Shown here one piece after another: positions 44,581 through 52,057 of a DNA stretch of 64,000 nt (position 1 is the stretch's first letter; every line of letters starts with the position of its first letter). Made by a program: the position numbers and the translations under genes. Below the pieces are notes generated by a model. It saw only the letters and a list, made by a program, of their open reading frames with translations, did not search any database and was not told the origin of the DNA. The stretch is taken from the NCBI GenBank assembly GCA_017962145.1, contig JAGCVX010000028.1, positions 1-64,000 of the forward strand, written 5' to 3'. The stretch comes from Clostridiales bacterium. GTDB lineage: Bacteria > Bacillota > Clostridia > Saccharofermentanales > Saccharofermentanaceae.

Positions 44581-44625
44581 TCAACAAGGAAAAGAAAGAC
44601 ATAATCAAAGATAAGGTGAATAAAC

Positions 44626-45771
44626 ATGTTTAGAGATATAGCTACAGTATATAAAAAAGAGATCAAGTCGATCCTGAAGGATAAGGCAATACTTCTCATG
44701 TGCATCCTGCTTCCGTTTGGCATGATGTTTATGGAAGCGTTCATGATGAAGTCGATGACGAATACCGAAGAAAAAGAAACGGCCCACGACGCATATTATT
44801 TAAATGCACCGGCGGATCTGGTGCCGGCATTGAAGTCCATCGGTTTTTCCGATGAGGTCGTAGATAAAGACGAGTGCGTCAAGGACATCAAGAACAAAGA
44901 TGCAGAGATGCTCGTGATCTTCCCGCAGGATTTCCATATCGACCTGACCGCAGAAGAAGTTTCCAACATCGAGATCTACTATAACTCCTCGAATATGGAG
45001 TCGCTGAAGATGCGTGAAAAGCTTTCTGCTGTTCTCGATACACTCCGTCCGGTCGTCTTTACCGTCAACGCGGATACTAGCATCAAGTATGACCTCGGTG
45101 ACGAAGGGTACCAGGCAAAGAACATCATCGCCAGCATGGTTCCGGGCCTTCTTCTTATGACCGTCGTATACGGCATCATGGGCCTTGCATCGAACATCAT
45201 CGCAGGTGATAAGGAGAGCAACTTCCTCAACACCGTACTGATCACACCGGTAAGCAGAAGCAGCGTTGCGATCGGTAAAGCACTGGCCGTTATGACCGCG
45301 GCAGGTATCAGCGCCATCTCCGGATTCGCAGGACTTGCGTACTTTATGAGTACCGTAAGCAGTATGATGGGTGATTCAAATGCGCTTTCTTACACCATGA
45401 GTGACTATGCCCTTACATTCGGCGTCATCCTCTGCGTTGCATTTGCTCTCGTAGGACTGATCCTCATCGTTTCCACACTGGCCAAGACATCCCGTTCTGC
45501 ACAGACCGTGTCTGTGATCCCGGTCATGATCCTCTTCCTCGGATCCTTCCTGACATCCAATGCAGGTATGGAGACCATGATCACCAAGTTCGGTTTCAAG
45601 AACTTCCTGATCCCGATGTGGAACGCGACATACCTGACAAAGAACATCCTTCTGACAGGTGCTGCTACCACAGAGATCCTCGTAACATGCGCCATCAACA
45701 TCGTATTTGGCATCATCTGCCTGTCCGTTGTCAGCATGCTCTTCAATAACGAAAAGATCGTAAACGAATAA
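44626..45771 (+). CDS. ABC-2 type exporter permease (NatB-like)
   Basis: 381 residues. One N-terminal membrane segment (about 20-40), a large extracellular domain (about 45-170, IFPQDFHIDLTAEEVSNIEIYYNSSN), then five or six membrane helices, the NatB/ABC-2 arrangement. GLASNIIAGDKESNFLNTVLITPVSRSSVAIGKAL is the conserved ABC-2 cytosolic loop contacting the ATPase. AAGGTG precedes ATG 44626. Forms an exporter with the gene before it; a strong terminator follows. Confidence 0.92.
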   Translation: MFRDIATVYKKEIKSILKDKAILLMCILLPFGMMFMEAFMMKSMTNTEEKETAHDAYYLNAPADLVPALKSIGFSDEVVDKDECVKDIKNKDAEMLVIFPQDFHIDLTAEEVSNIEIYYNSSNMESLKMREKLSAVLDTLRPVVFTVNADTSIKYDLGDEGYQAKNIIASMVPGLLLMTVVYGIMGLASNIIAGDKESNFLNTVLITPVSRSSVAIGKALAVMTAAGISAISGFAGLAYFMSTVSSMMGDSNALSYTMSDYALTFGVILCVAFALVGLILIVSTLAKTSRSAQTVSVIPVMILFLGSFLTSNAGMETMITKFGFKNFLIPMWNATYLTKNILLTGAATTEILVTCAINIVFGIICLSVVSMLFNNEKIVNE

Positions 45772-45791
45772 TACATATCCTCCCTACCTAA

Positions 45792-45828
45792 CGAAAAAGA
45801 GACGGAGCAAAAGTCCGTCTCTTTTTCG
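45792..45828. terminator. Bidirectional terminator
   Basis: CGAAAAAGAGACGGA (45792-45806) and TCCGTCTCTTTTTCG (45814-45828) form a 15-base perfect stem with T runs within on both strands. It closes the ABC operon and the converging desulfoferrodoxin gene. Confidence 0.9.
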
Positions 45829-45855
45829 TTGCTTTCTTTTTAAGATGCAGGATCG

Positions 45856-46230
45856 TCAGCTCGCCCAGAGTCCGTGCAGGTTGCAGTACTCATATGCGCG
45901 GATGACTTCCACACTCGGGATCACATAGAAGACGGCTTTCGGATCGTCTCCCGGATTCAGATGTGCGATCTGTACTCCCGAAGTAGTTTCGAGGATAACA
46001 AACTGGATATAGTGTTCCTCGGCCATCGGATGCGCAACCGATCCGACTGAGACGGAAACCAGGTTTCCATCACGAGTGATCACCGGCACATGCTTTTCCA
46101 AAGAGGCATCTACAGAGGACGGAACGAGTGCTTCCATCTTTTCTCCGCAGCACATCATAGGCACGCCTGAATCCACAAGTTTGATAGCGATATTTCCGCA
46201 ACGATTACAACGATAGATCTTAATTTCCAT
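45856..46230 (-). CDS. dfx: Desulfoferrodoxin (superoxide reductase)
   Basis: 124 residues from ATG 46230 (AAGGAG eight bases before). N-terminal desulforedoxin centre: YRCNRCGN and MMCCGEK supply the four cysteines. The C-terminal catalytic iron centre uses His in EKHVPV, VAHPM and EEHYI plus Cys and His in CNLHGLW. This is the two-iron form (2Fe-SOR). It reduces superoxide to peroxide in the cytoplasm with electrons from rubredoxin, and is a hallmark of strict anaerobes. Single-gene unit. Confidence 0.97.
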   Translation of the reverse strand: MEIKIYRCNRCGNIAIKLVDSGVPMMCCGEKMEALVPSSVDASLEKHVPVITRDGNLVSVSVGSVAHPMAEEHYIQFVILETTSGVQIAHLNPGDDPKAVFYVIPSVEVIRAYEYCNLHGLWAS

Positions 46231-46414
46231 GGCCCCATCTCCTTTGCTGATTAAAGTAAAATACACCCTCAGTTTATCACAGAAGAGAAGGGACGAGGAC
46301 AACATGAAAAACATTTTTCGATCTATTTGCAACAGAACGCGATCTCGTTTCGTCTTATATTCAGAAACACTTCGCGAGGGTGACAAAAAAGGAAAAAGAA
46401 GCTGGAGATAAGAA

Positions 46415-47002
46415 ATGAAAAAGAACAACTGGCCTATTAAGAAAATCGGAAAGACAGCAGGTGCACTGTTACTCGCGGGCAGCGTTTTCCTCTGCGCATG
46501 TGAGAAGCAGGATCCGCAAAAGAAGGGAAATAAAAAGAAGCATTCGACGAAAACGACGACTGTTTCTGAAACGGATCCGCAGACGGGCAGATCGGACCCT
46601 GCTGATACTTTCCGTATCGATGCAAAACTCTGGTCCGCAGATATCCCGATTCAGTATATGTACGATAAGGGTACCTGCATCGACGAAGATGATGAAACTT
46701 ACTACGCATTCATGAGCGATCCGAACCATCCGGATTTCGATTATTTCTACATCTACATTATTACTGAAAGCGCGGAAGTATTCCGCAAGACATATCAGTA
46801 CGATATCCCGATGGATCAGCTCGCCAAGGGAACACTCCCGATGACAAATCTCGCAGGCTGCGATTTCTATGAGTTTGAAACTTATCATTTCGGAACGGAG
46901 ATCGACTCTGAGGAAACCCATTATGTATGCCGCTACGAAGCTGCATCGATGACCATCGAGCTCGTACTTGGTGAGAACTCCATTCAAGGTACATCCAGGT
47001 AA
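46415..47002 (+). CDS. Lipoprotein (possibly the 5' part of a frameshifted gene)
   Basis: 195 residues. ATG 46415 with GGAG upstream. KTAGALLLAGSVFLCAC is a lipoprotein signal; a Lys/Thr spacer follows, then an alpha+beta domain (DAKLWSADIPIQYMYDKGTCIDEDDETYYAFMSD). The frame ends abruptly (ENSIQGTSR, TAA 47000-47002). In the +2 frame the sequence just before the next ATG reads YIQVRDI and continues smoothly into MRSIEFNLPDLG. The next gene has no signal and a poor ribosome site. The two may be one lipoprotein of about 520 residues broken by a one-base shift between 46975 and 47000. No family name known. Confidence 0.7.
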   Translation: MKKNNWPIKKIGKTAGALLLAGSVFLCACEKQDPQKKGNKKKHSTKTTTVSETDPQTGRSDPADTFRIDAKLWSADIPIQYMYDKGTCIDEDDETYYAFMSDPNHPDFDYFYIYIITESAEVFRKTYQYDIPMDQLAKGTLPMTNLAGCDFYEFETYHFGTEIDSEETHYVCRYEAASMTIELVLGENSIQGTSR

Positions 47003-47010
47003 GAGATATC

Positions 47011-47997
47011 ATGAGATCGATCGAATTCAATCTGCCGGATCTGGGACTTACTGATCCTCCGTTTGCATTTGAACAGGGCGAATTCCAGACAACAGTACAG
47101 GAACTGCCGCTGGGTCAATTCAAAGTGACACCGAGACAGGGCCATTTCAGTGAGCATGTATTTATCACTTCAAGTAACGGATTTGTTCCGTTCTCTTCGA
47201 CTGCATGCTATGTAGTTGCATCGGAAAAATACCTTTATACATGTGAATCCGGTCTGGTTCATGTTTATCTGATCAATGGTGATGAGATGACGAAGATCGG
47301 AGACATCGTTGCAGGCTGCGAAGTCGTTACGATGGATCTTCTCGACGGGGATACGGTGACATTCTATCCGGATCCGGATCCGCAGTACATGATCAAATTC
47401 TTCTTTGTAGAGACCGTAAACGGAAATGATCGTGTTCTTTCTGTTCTCGATGACGTTGTTGTTTCTCCTGACGGACAGCATATCCTCTATCACAATCCGC
47501 TTGCTGATCAGATGCATATGCTCTATCTCGATCCGGTAACCAAGGTAGTCACATCCGAACCTTTCTCGTTCTCGGATGTCCCGCTGGACGCCTGGGATCT
47601 GCAGTATGTATTCATGACGGATTCCTGCATGTATGCAAGATTCTCTTCATATGCACCAAGTGGAAGCACGTTCCATCTTTTGCAGTATGATTTCGACGGA
47701 AATCTCATCGGCGAAGTGAAAGACGATACGCTGGAAAACATGTACACATACAGTCTTTATGAGTTCGGCGAGTATATTCTGGTAGCCGACCAGGGTGAAG
47801 ACACTCTCCGTCTGATGGATGAAAACGGAAACACCGTGGATTCGGTAAAGATCGGAGACCTCATCGGTATTCCTTCCGGAAACCTGACTCATTATTCTTT
47901 CTTAAAAGTGAATGACGAAGGAGATTTCCTCCTCGTGTATGCATATGACCATGACGGCGTACTGGAAGATCTGGTGTTTAACATCCACATCGGGTGA
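47011..47997 (+). CDS. Beta-propeller-like protein (possibly the 3' part of the same gene)
   Basis: 328 residues from ATG 47011. No signal peptide. Repeated strand patterns such as VASEKYLYTCESGLVHVYLING, DDVVVSPDGQHILYHN, LHLLQ-type FHLLQYDFDGNLIGEVKDD and ILVADQGEDTLRLMDENGNTV read like beta-propeller blades. The gene begins eight bases after the previous stop with only a weak AAGAGA site, and its frame stays open upstream to 46975. See the previous entry for the frameshift reading. The serpin lipoprotein gene follows after 19 bases. Confidence 0.7.
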   Translation: MRSIEFNLPDLGLTDPPFAFEQGEFQTTVQELPLGQFKVTPRQGHFSEHVFITSSNGFVPFSSTACYVVASEKYLYTCESGLVHVYLINGDEMTKIGDIVAGCEVVTMDLLDGDTVTFYPDPDPQYMIKFFFVETVNGNDRVLSVLDDVVVSPDGQHILYHNPLADQMHMLYLDPVTKVVTSEPFSFSDVPLDAWDLQYVFMTDSCMYARFSSYAPSGSTFHLLQYDFDGNLIGEVKDDTLENMYTYSLYEFGEYILVADQGEDTLRLMDENGNTVDSVKIGDLIGIPSGNLTHYSFLKVNDEGDFLLVYAYDHDGVLEDLVFNIHIG

Positions 47998-48016
47998 AAA
48001 AGAAAGGAAAAAGGAA

Positions 48017-49306
48017 ATGAAGAAACTTGTAGCGGTATTGCTGATGACGTCGATGCTGCTGACCGTGCCTGCAGGGTGTTCGAAGACCGGTAAGGTACTG
48101 GATGTAAACAACGTCGCCGGTATCACAGAAAAAAGAGATAACGGAAAAGAAGCGATCTTCCAGCTGGCAAAAGCACAGTCCGGCAAATCGTCGATGACGC
48201 AGGAAGAACTGGATAAAGCATACTCGGAGTTTATCTTCGAACTCATGAAGCGCTGCGCGAAAGAATCCGATGGAGAGAACGTACTGGTCTCCGCCGATTC
48301 CGTACTCTTTGCACTGGAAATGGTAGCGGCAGGTGCCGATGGAGAAACTCTCGATCAGCTCATGAATACTCTGGTTCCCGGCGCAGATAACGTAACAGCT
48401 TTCCATTACGCAGTAGATCGTATGAATTCTCTTCAGAATGATTCGCTGAAGATCGCAAATTCCGTATGGATCAACCAGGAAAAGACTGACCATGTTTATG
48501 ACGATTATCTTCAGTACGTGCAGCGTCATTTCGATGCTCGCGTGGGCGTAGTACCTTTTGATGATTCGGGAGTAGATACGATCAACAACTGGGTGAGCGA
48601 GCACACAGAGAAACGAATCAAGACGCTGCTCAAAAGGCTTCCTGAGTACGGTCTCATGGTGCTGGTAAATGCGATTGCTTTTGACGGAAAATGGAAAGTC
48701 GACTATACAGATATGCAGGTGCATCCGAATGTGTTTACAAACGGTGAAGGAGAGCCGCAGACCGTCGATTTCCTTTGCGGTTCCGAGAGAGTCTATCTGG
48801 ATAACGGAAATGCAACCGGTTTTTTGAAAGAGTATGATGACGGGAAATATGCGTTTATGACGATTCTTCCGAACGATGAATCGATTGACATTAACGAGTT
48901 TATCGCAGATATGACACCGGCAGAGTACTGGGCATTCTGGGAAAGTCAGGATGATTCACTCGAAGTGCTGACTTTTATGCCTCAGTTTAAAAGTGAGTAT
49001 GAGATACAGCTTCCGGACATCCTGCAGGACATGGGCATCACCGATGCATTTGATGCGGGAAAGGCAGACTTTTCAAATCTTTGTAAGACTCCGGTCTTTA
49101 TCTCCGAAGTCATTCACAAGACATATATCGATGTCAATAAAGACGGTACGCAGGCTGCTGCGGCAACGGCTGTCAGCATGAGGGAGGCCGCGTCTTTGTC
49201 GATAACGACAGAACGTATTGTCAGCTGTGACCGTCCGTTTGCTTACGCGATCGTCGATCTCGACACCGGTCTTCCGGTATTCCTCGGAACCGTGGAGAAG
49301 GTATAA
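48017..49306 (+). CDS. Serpin lipoprotein (protease inhibitor)
   Basis: 429 residues from ATG 48017 (GGAAAAAGG upstream). MKKLVAVLLMTSMLLTVPAGC is a lipoprotein signal, so the serpin is displayed outside. The serpin fold is shown by ENVLVSADSVLFALEMVAAGADGETLDQL, LKIANSVWINQ, INNWVSEHTEKRI, LVNAIAFDGKWKVDY and the C-terminal DRPFAYAIVD. The reactive-loop hinge GTQAAAATAV (from residue 377) has the small residues needed for inhibitory insertion; counting places P1-P1' at about Ala-Ala, pointing to elastase- or subtilisin-like targets (inference). It probably protects the cell surface from host or competitor proteases. Confidence 0.93.
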   Translation: MKKLVAVLLMTSMLLTVPAGCSKTGKVLDVNNVAGITEKRDNGKEAIFQLAKAQSGKSSMTQEELDKAYSEFIFELMKRCAKESDGENVLVSADSVLFALEMVAAGADGETLDQLMNTLVPGADNVTAFHYAVDRMNSLQNDSLKIANSVWINQEKTDHVYDDYLQYVQRHFDARVGVVPFDDSGVDTINNWVSEHTEKRIKTLLKRLPEYGLMVLVNAIAFDGKWKVDYTDMQVHPNVFTNGEGEPQTVDFLCGSERVYLDNGNATGFLKEYDDGKYAFMTILPNDESIDINEFIADMTPAEYWAFWESQDDSLEVLTFMPQFKSEYEIQLPDILQDMGITDAFDAGKADFSNLCKTPVFISEVIHKTYIDVNKDGTQAAAATAVSMREAASLSITTERIVSCDRPFAYAIVDLDTGLPVFLGTVEKV

Positions 49307-49357
49307 ACAATTTGCAGGAACGCGCCATCCGCGCTACTTATATGCCCCCATAGAAAT

Positions 49358-49391
49358 ACAAAACCGGCATCTTTTGAAGGTGCCGGTTTTG
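49358..49391. terminator. Terminator between serpin and HTH gene
   Basis: ACAAAACCGGCA (49358-49369) pairs with TGCCGGTTTTGT (49381-49392 region), with T-rich flanks on both strands. Confidence 0.85.
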
Positions 49392-49400
49392 TGTTGCTTT

Positions 49401-50078
49401 TTAGTGCATCAGGCCGCCGTGGAAAAAGCACTCGTACACCTTTTTGCCTTCGTGGTAGATCTCTTCGTATCCCTGAAACCAGGAGATATCGCCGGTGACT
49501 TTGGCGGTGTAGGTGTATTCACCTGAAGCGTAATGCGCAGGCCCGCGATACGGAAGTTCTTTCGTCGCCGCTTGCAGTGCTTCTTTTAAGAAGTCTCCGC
49601 TGAAAGCTTCATCCAGGACGCGCCCACAATAGTTCATGGCATACTTAGCAACGCCATCCTTAAATACTGCTTCTTCACCGGCAAAGCTTTCTCCGCCGAC
49701 ATATGTATCGATGTACGTGTACGCACCCTTTTCGTATTTGAAGTCGTGAGCAGAAGGTCGGGAAGCTTCGATCTCGTTAGAAAAAGCAGCATAGGTATTT
49801 CGGTTTGCAAGGAGACGGAAATCGATCAGTTCCTCGATCTCGGATGGCGTGGTTTCAGCCTCCACAGGGCGCGTCTGACAGTCCGCATCTTTTACGAGAT
49901 AATCGACGGTTACATTAAACAGCGTGCTGATGCTGATGAGGTTACTGATGTCCGGGTAGCCTTGTCCGGACTCCCACTTCGCGACCGCCTGACGCGATAC
50001 ATCCAGAGCCGAAGCCAGTTCCTCCTGCGTCATGCCTTTGCTCTTTCGAAGCAGTTGTAATTTCTCGGGGAAAATCAT
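49401..50078 (-). CDS. XRE transcription regulator with DUF5680 domain
   Basis: 225 residues from ATG 50078 (GGAGG eight bases before). Residues 1-65: XRE helix-turn-helix (LRKSKGMTQEELASALDVSRQAVAKWESGQGYPDISNLISIS). About 85-225: a DUF5680-type domain (LLANRNTYAAFSNEIEASRPSAHDFKYEKGAYTYIDTYVGGESFAGEE... WFQGYEEIYHEGKKVYECFFHGGLM), a family often fused to HTH regulators in Firmicutes and thought to bind small ligands. No partner gene is adjacent; the target is unknown. Confidence 0.88.
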   Translation of the reverse strand: MIFPEKLQLLRKSKGMTQEELASALDVSRQAVAKWESGQGYPDISNLISISTLFNVTVDYLVKDADCQTRPVEAETTPSEIEELIDFRLLANRNTYAAFSNEIEASRPSAHDFKYEKGAYTYIDTYVGGESFAGEEAVFKDGVAKYAMNYCGRVLDEAFSGDFLKEALQAATKELPYRGPAHYASGEYTYTAKVTGDISWFQGYEEIYHEGKKVYECFFHGGLMH

Positions 50079-50187
50079 GTTCACACCCTCCGTTTCTTAT
50101 CTGCATTATACAGCAGACGCGGGAGGGGTTCTATCAACAGACCGTGGAGATAATGCTACGATTGGTTGCGACTATAAGCAAAGAAAA

Positions 50188-50213
50188 GTGGCTGAAGTGC
50201 AAACTTCAGCCAC
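50188..50213 (-). terminator. Terminator behind cassette B
   Basis: GTGGCTGAAGT (50188-50198) and ACTTCAGCCAC (50203-50213) form a perfect 11-base stem with a GCAA loop; on the minus strand TTTTCTTT follows. Confidence 0.85.
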
Positions 50214-50231
50214 CACATAATCATGTAAGAA

Positions 50232-50579
50232 TTAATCTCCGTCGCTGTCTCTTTCTTCAAGTTCAATTTCAGCATCGACCTCATCACTGATTTCATCATA
50301 CATGTTGTCAAGGTTTTTTAACAGCTCAAGACTACATTCATTATCATCTAACTCATAGAGTTTAGGTCGAATGCCGAGTTTGAATAATTCTTCGTAACAT
50401 CGAATGATTTTTTTAACGCCATCACTATCCACATAATCGCAAGATAAAACATACTCATTGTTTTTGATTCGGGAATTGATATCAGCTATAGACATTGCTG
50501 GCTCGAGTTTTCTAATAACAGACGCACATTTTGCAATAGAAGTACCTTCTGGTATTCTAATTCCTACTGTATCGCACAT
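50232..50579 (-). CDS. Small acidic protein, probable immunity protein of cassette B
   Basis: 115 residues from ATG 50579 (GGAGGA five bases before). Acidic, ending in EISDEVDAEIELEERDSDGD. Core: VGIRIPEGTSIAKCASVIRKLEPAMSIADINSRIKNNEYVLSCDYVDSDGVKKIIRCYEEL, which looks like the compact alpha+beta immunity proteins next to nuclease toxins. It begins 13 bases after the nuclease-like gene and ends the cassette before a strong terminator. Family not recognised; function by context. Confidence 0.6.
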   Translation of the reverse strand: MCDTVGIRIPEGTSIAKCASVIRKLEPAMSIADINSRIKNNEYVLSCDYVDSDGVKKIIRCYEELFKLGIRPKLYELDDNECSLELLKNLDNMYDEISDEVDAEIELEERDSDGD

Positions 50580-50592
50580 AAAAATTCCTCCG

Positions 50593-51138
50593 TTATGCTT
50601 TTTTATTTCTCTTGAAAGGCTGACCAGGAAGACTGTTTTTAAAGTTTCCGCCATGCCATATATTGAGATGTTCTTCAAAAGTTGCAGGGTATATTATTTC
50701 CCCTCGATTAGCTAGATGAGGGTACTTCGAGACGCTGTATGAGTGATGCCCTTGCAGACTCTTGCCATCCACCTTTGGTTTCTGATCGTGAAGAATGGCA
50801 TGCCGTTGTTCGGCAGTCCAGTTTCGAGTGGTAGAATCACCATTCAAGATGCGTCGACGCTCTTGTTTCCAAAACTCATTCACACCTCGTTTTCGCCTTT
50901 TAGCCAATCTTTTTTCTGATTCGAGTTTCTTATAATCGTCTCTGCTTGCAGTACGATCGCGAACCTTGTTCTTGATTTCTTTTATGCTCAAAGTGCTTTT
51001 GTGTTCAACTGGGTGTTCACGCAAGTCTAAACCTTGAACTCTTTGATTAATTATATCACCTTCGGTTTGCTGGAGTGAATCATTGAATCTTTGATCTCCG
51101 GTTGTCCCGTGAAAGTGATTGCTTGGAGGCTTACTCAT
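50593..51138 (-). CDS. HNH-like toxin-domain protein of cassette B
   Basis: 181 residues from ATG 51138 (AAAGGAGGG upstream, ATGA overlap with the DUF4417 gene). Residues 1-100 are a polar, basic helical region. Residues 107-172 (WTAEQRHAIL, LQGHHSYSVSKYPHLA with His131-His132, YPATFEEHLNIWHGG with His157 and His162) match the C-terminal HNH/Endo VII-type nuclease domains found at the tips of polymorphic toxins. No secretion or repeat module is present, so this is a free-standing, intracellular or phage-delivered nuclease. AT-rich. A toxic role is inferred. Confidence 0.7.
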   Translation of the reverse strand: MSKPPSNHFHGTTGDQRFNDSLQQTEGDIINQRVQGLDLREHPVEHKSTLSIKEIKNKVRDRTASRDDYKKLESEKRLAKRRKRGVNEFWKQERRRILNGDSTTRNWTAEQRHAILHDQKPKVDGKSLQGHHSYSVSKYPHLANRGEIIYPATFEEHLNIWHGGNFKNSLPGQPFKRNKKA

Positions 51139-51869
51139 ACTTCACCCTCCTTTGCAAAGGCAAGATTTGTCTTGCTAGGGAAAGCAATTACTTTGATTCC
51201 ACGAGATCGAATATCATCGAAAACATCGTAATTATCTGAGCCGTATACAACTATCGCTAGAGGTTCCAGAAACTCAATTGCTTTCATTAGTCCTTCATAA
51301 AAGTAACGCCGATTGACTACCTTGTTAATGCCGCTCGCAACAACACCGATAGCGATTATGGCATGCAGAGGAATGCCGTCGAAACAGTACGACCATGTTT
51401 CACATGTTCCCCAGCGAACATTGTGAATTATTGAAATCCCATTCGACTGAAGAAAATAGTCTAAAACTCGCATTCTGTAAGTGTTATGCCTTTTTTCAGG
51501 GTCAGGAAAATCAGCGTTGGTTGAAAAATCAGGGCTGATAGCGCCATCGAAATGACGGAGCAAATCCAAAAGTTTTTCCGGATGTGCCCAGATACTGGAG
51601 TAGACTCCATCAAACTTTTGATCATCAACAAAGAAATGAACATGTTTATCTATATGATATTCTGGATTCTTTTTGATGAGCTTTGAATGTAAAGATTTGG
51701 CATCGTCATAGGAAATCAAGCCGTTGGGAATAGTTCCGTTGCTTTTTTGACAAATCGGGATATCGTTTCCTTGTGTGTAACTGGCCCCGGATAAAAGTGC
51801 CGCATTCAAAAGATCTTTACACCCTTCACGGGGTTTGTTGTTATAATTAACTATGTTATTGCTAAGCAT
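51135..51869 (-). CDS. DUF4417 protein of cassette B
   Basis: 244 residues from ATG 51869 (AGGAGG eight bases before; the ATG at 51875 is too close to it). The core ISPDFSTNADFPDP, YFLQSNGISIIHNVRWG, CFDGIPLHAIIAIGVV and PLAIVVYGSDN matches DUF4417. It is clearly homologous to, but divergent from, the cassette A protein, sharing FLQSNG, the following V-W pair and the SxDFS motif. First gene of cassette B. No catalytic motif is known; the co-location with toxin-like genes in both copies suggests a role in activation, targeting or delivery of that protein (inference). Confidence 0.8.
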   Translation of the reverse strand: MLSNNIVNYNNKPREGCKDLLNAALLSGASYTQGNDIPICQKSNGTIPNGLISYDDAKSLHSKLIKKNPEYHIDKHVHFFVDDQKFDGVYSSIWAHPEKLLDLLRHFDGAISPDFSTNADFPDPEKRHNTYRMRVLDYFLQSNGISIIHNVRWGTCETWSYCFDGIPLHAIIAIGVVASGINKVVNRRYFYEGLMKAIEFLEPLAIVVYGSDNYDVFDDIRSRGIKVIAFPSKTNLAFAKEGEV

Positions 51870-51982
51870 GAGCATTTCCTCCTTTCTTAGCAGAGTGACT
51901 AATAATCCGAGAAATAGTCACAAACTAAAGATTTATCACCCTCTTCGGATTTCAGTGGCCAACTGACGAGTTTGATGATTTG

Positions 51983-52011
51983 AGTATATGGACAAACTGT
52001 TGGTCTTGAAA
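51983..52011 (-). promoter_or_regulatory. Probable promoter of cassette B
   Basis: Minus strand: TTTCAA (52011-52006), 17-base spacer, TATACT (51988-51983). The divergent 442-residue gene starts at 52058, so the 188-base gap must hold promoters for both. Confidence 0.4.
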
Positions 52012-52057
52012 TATGTTTTTTAAGACTGGGATAAGACCAGAGAAAAAAGGTGCTTTT

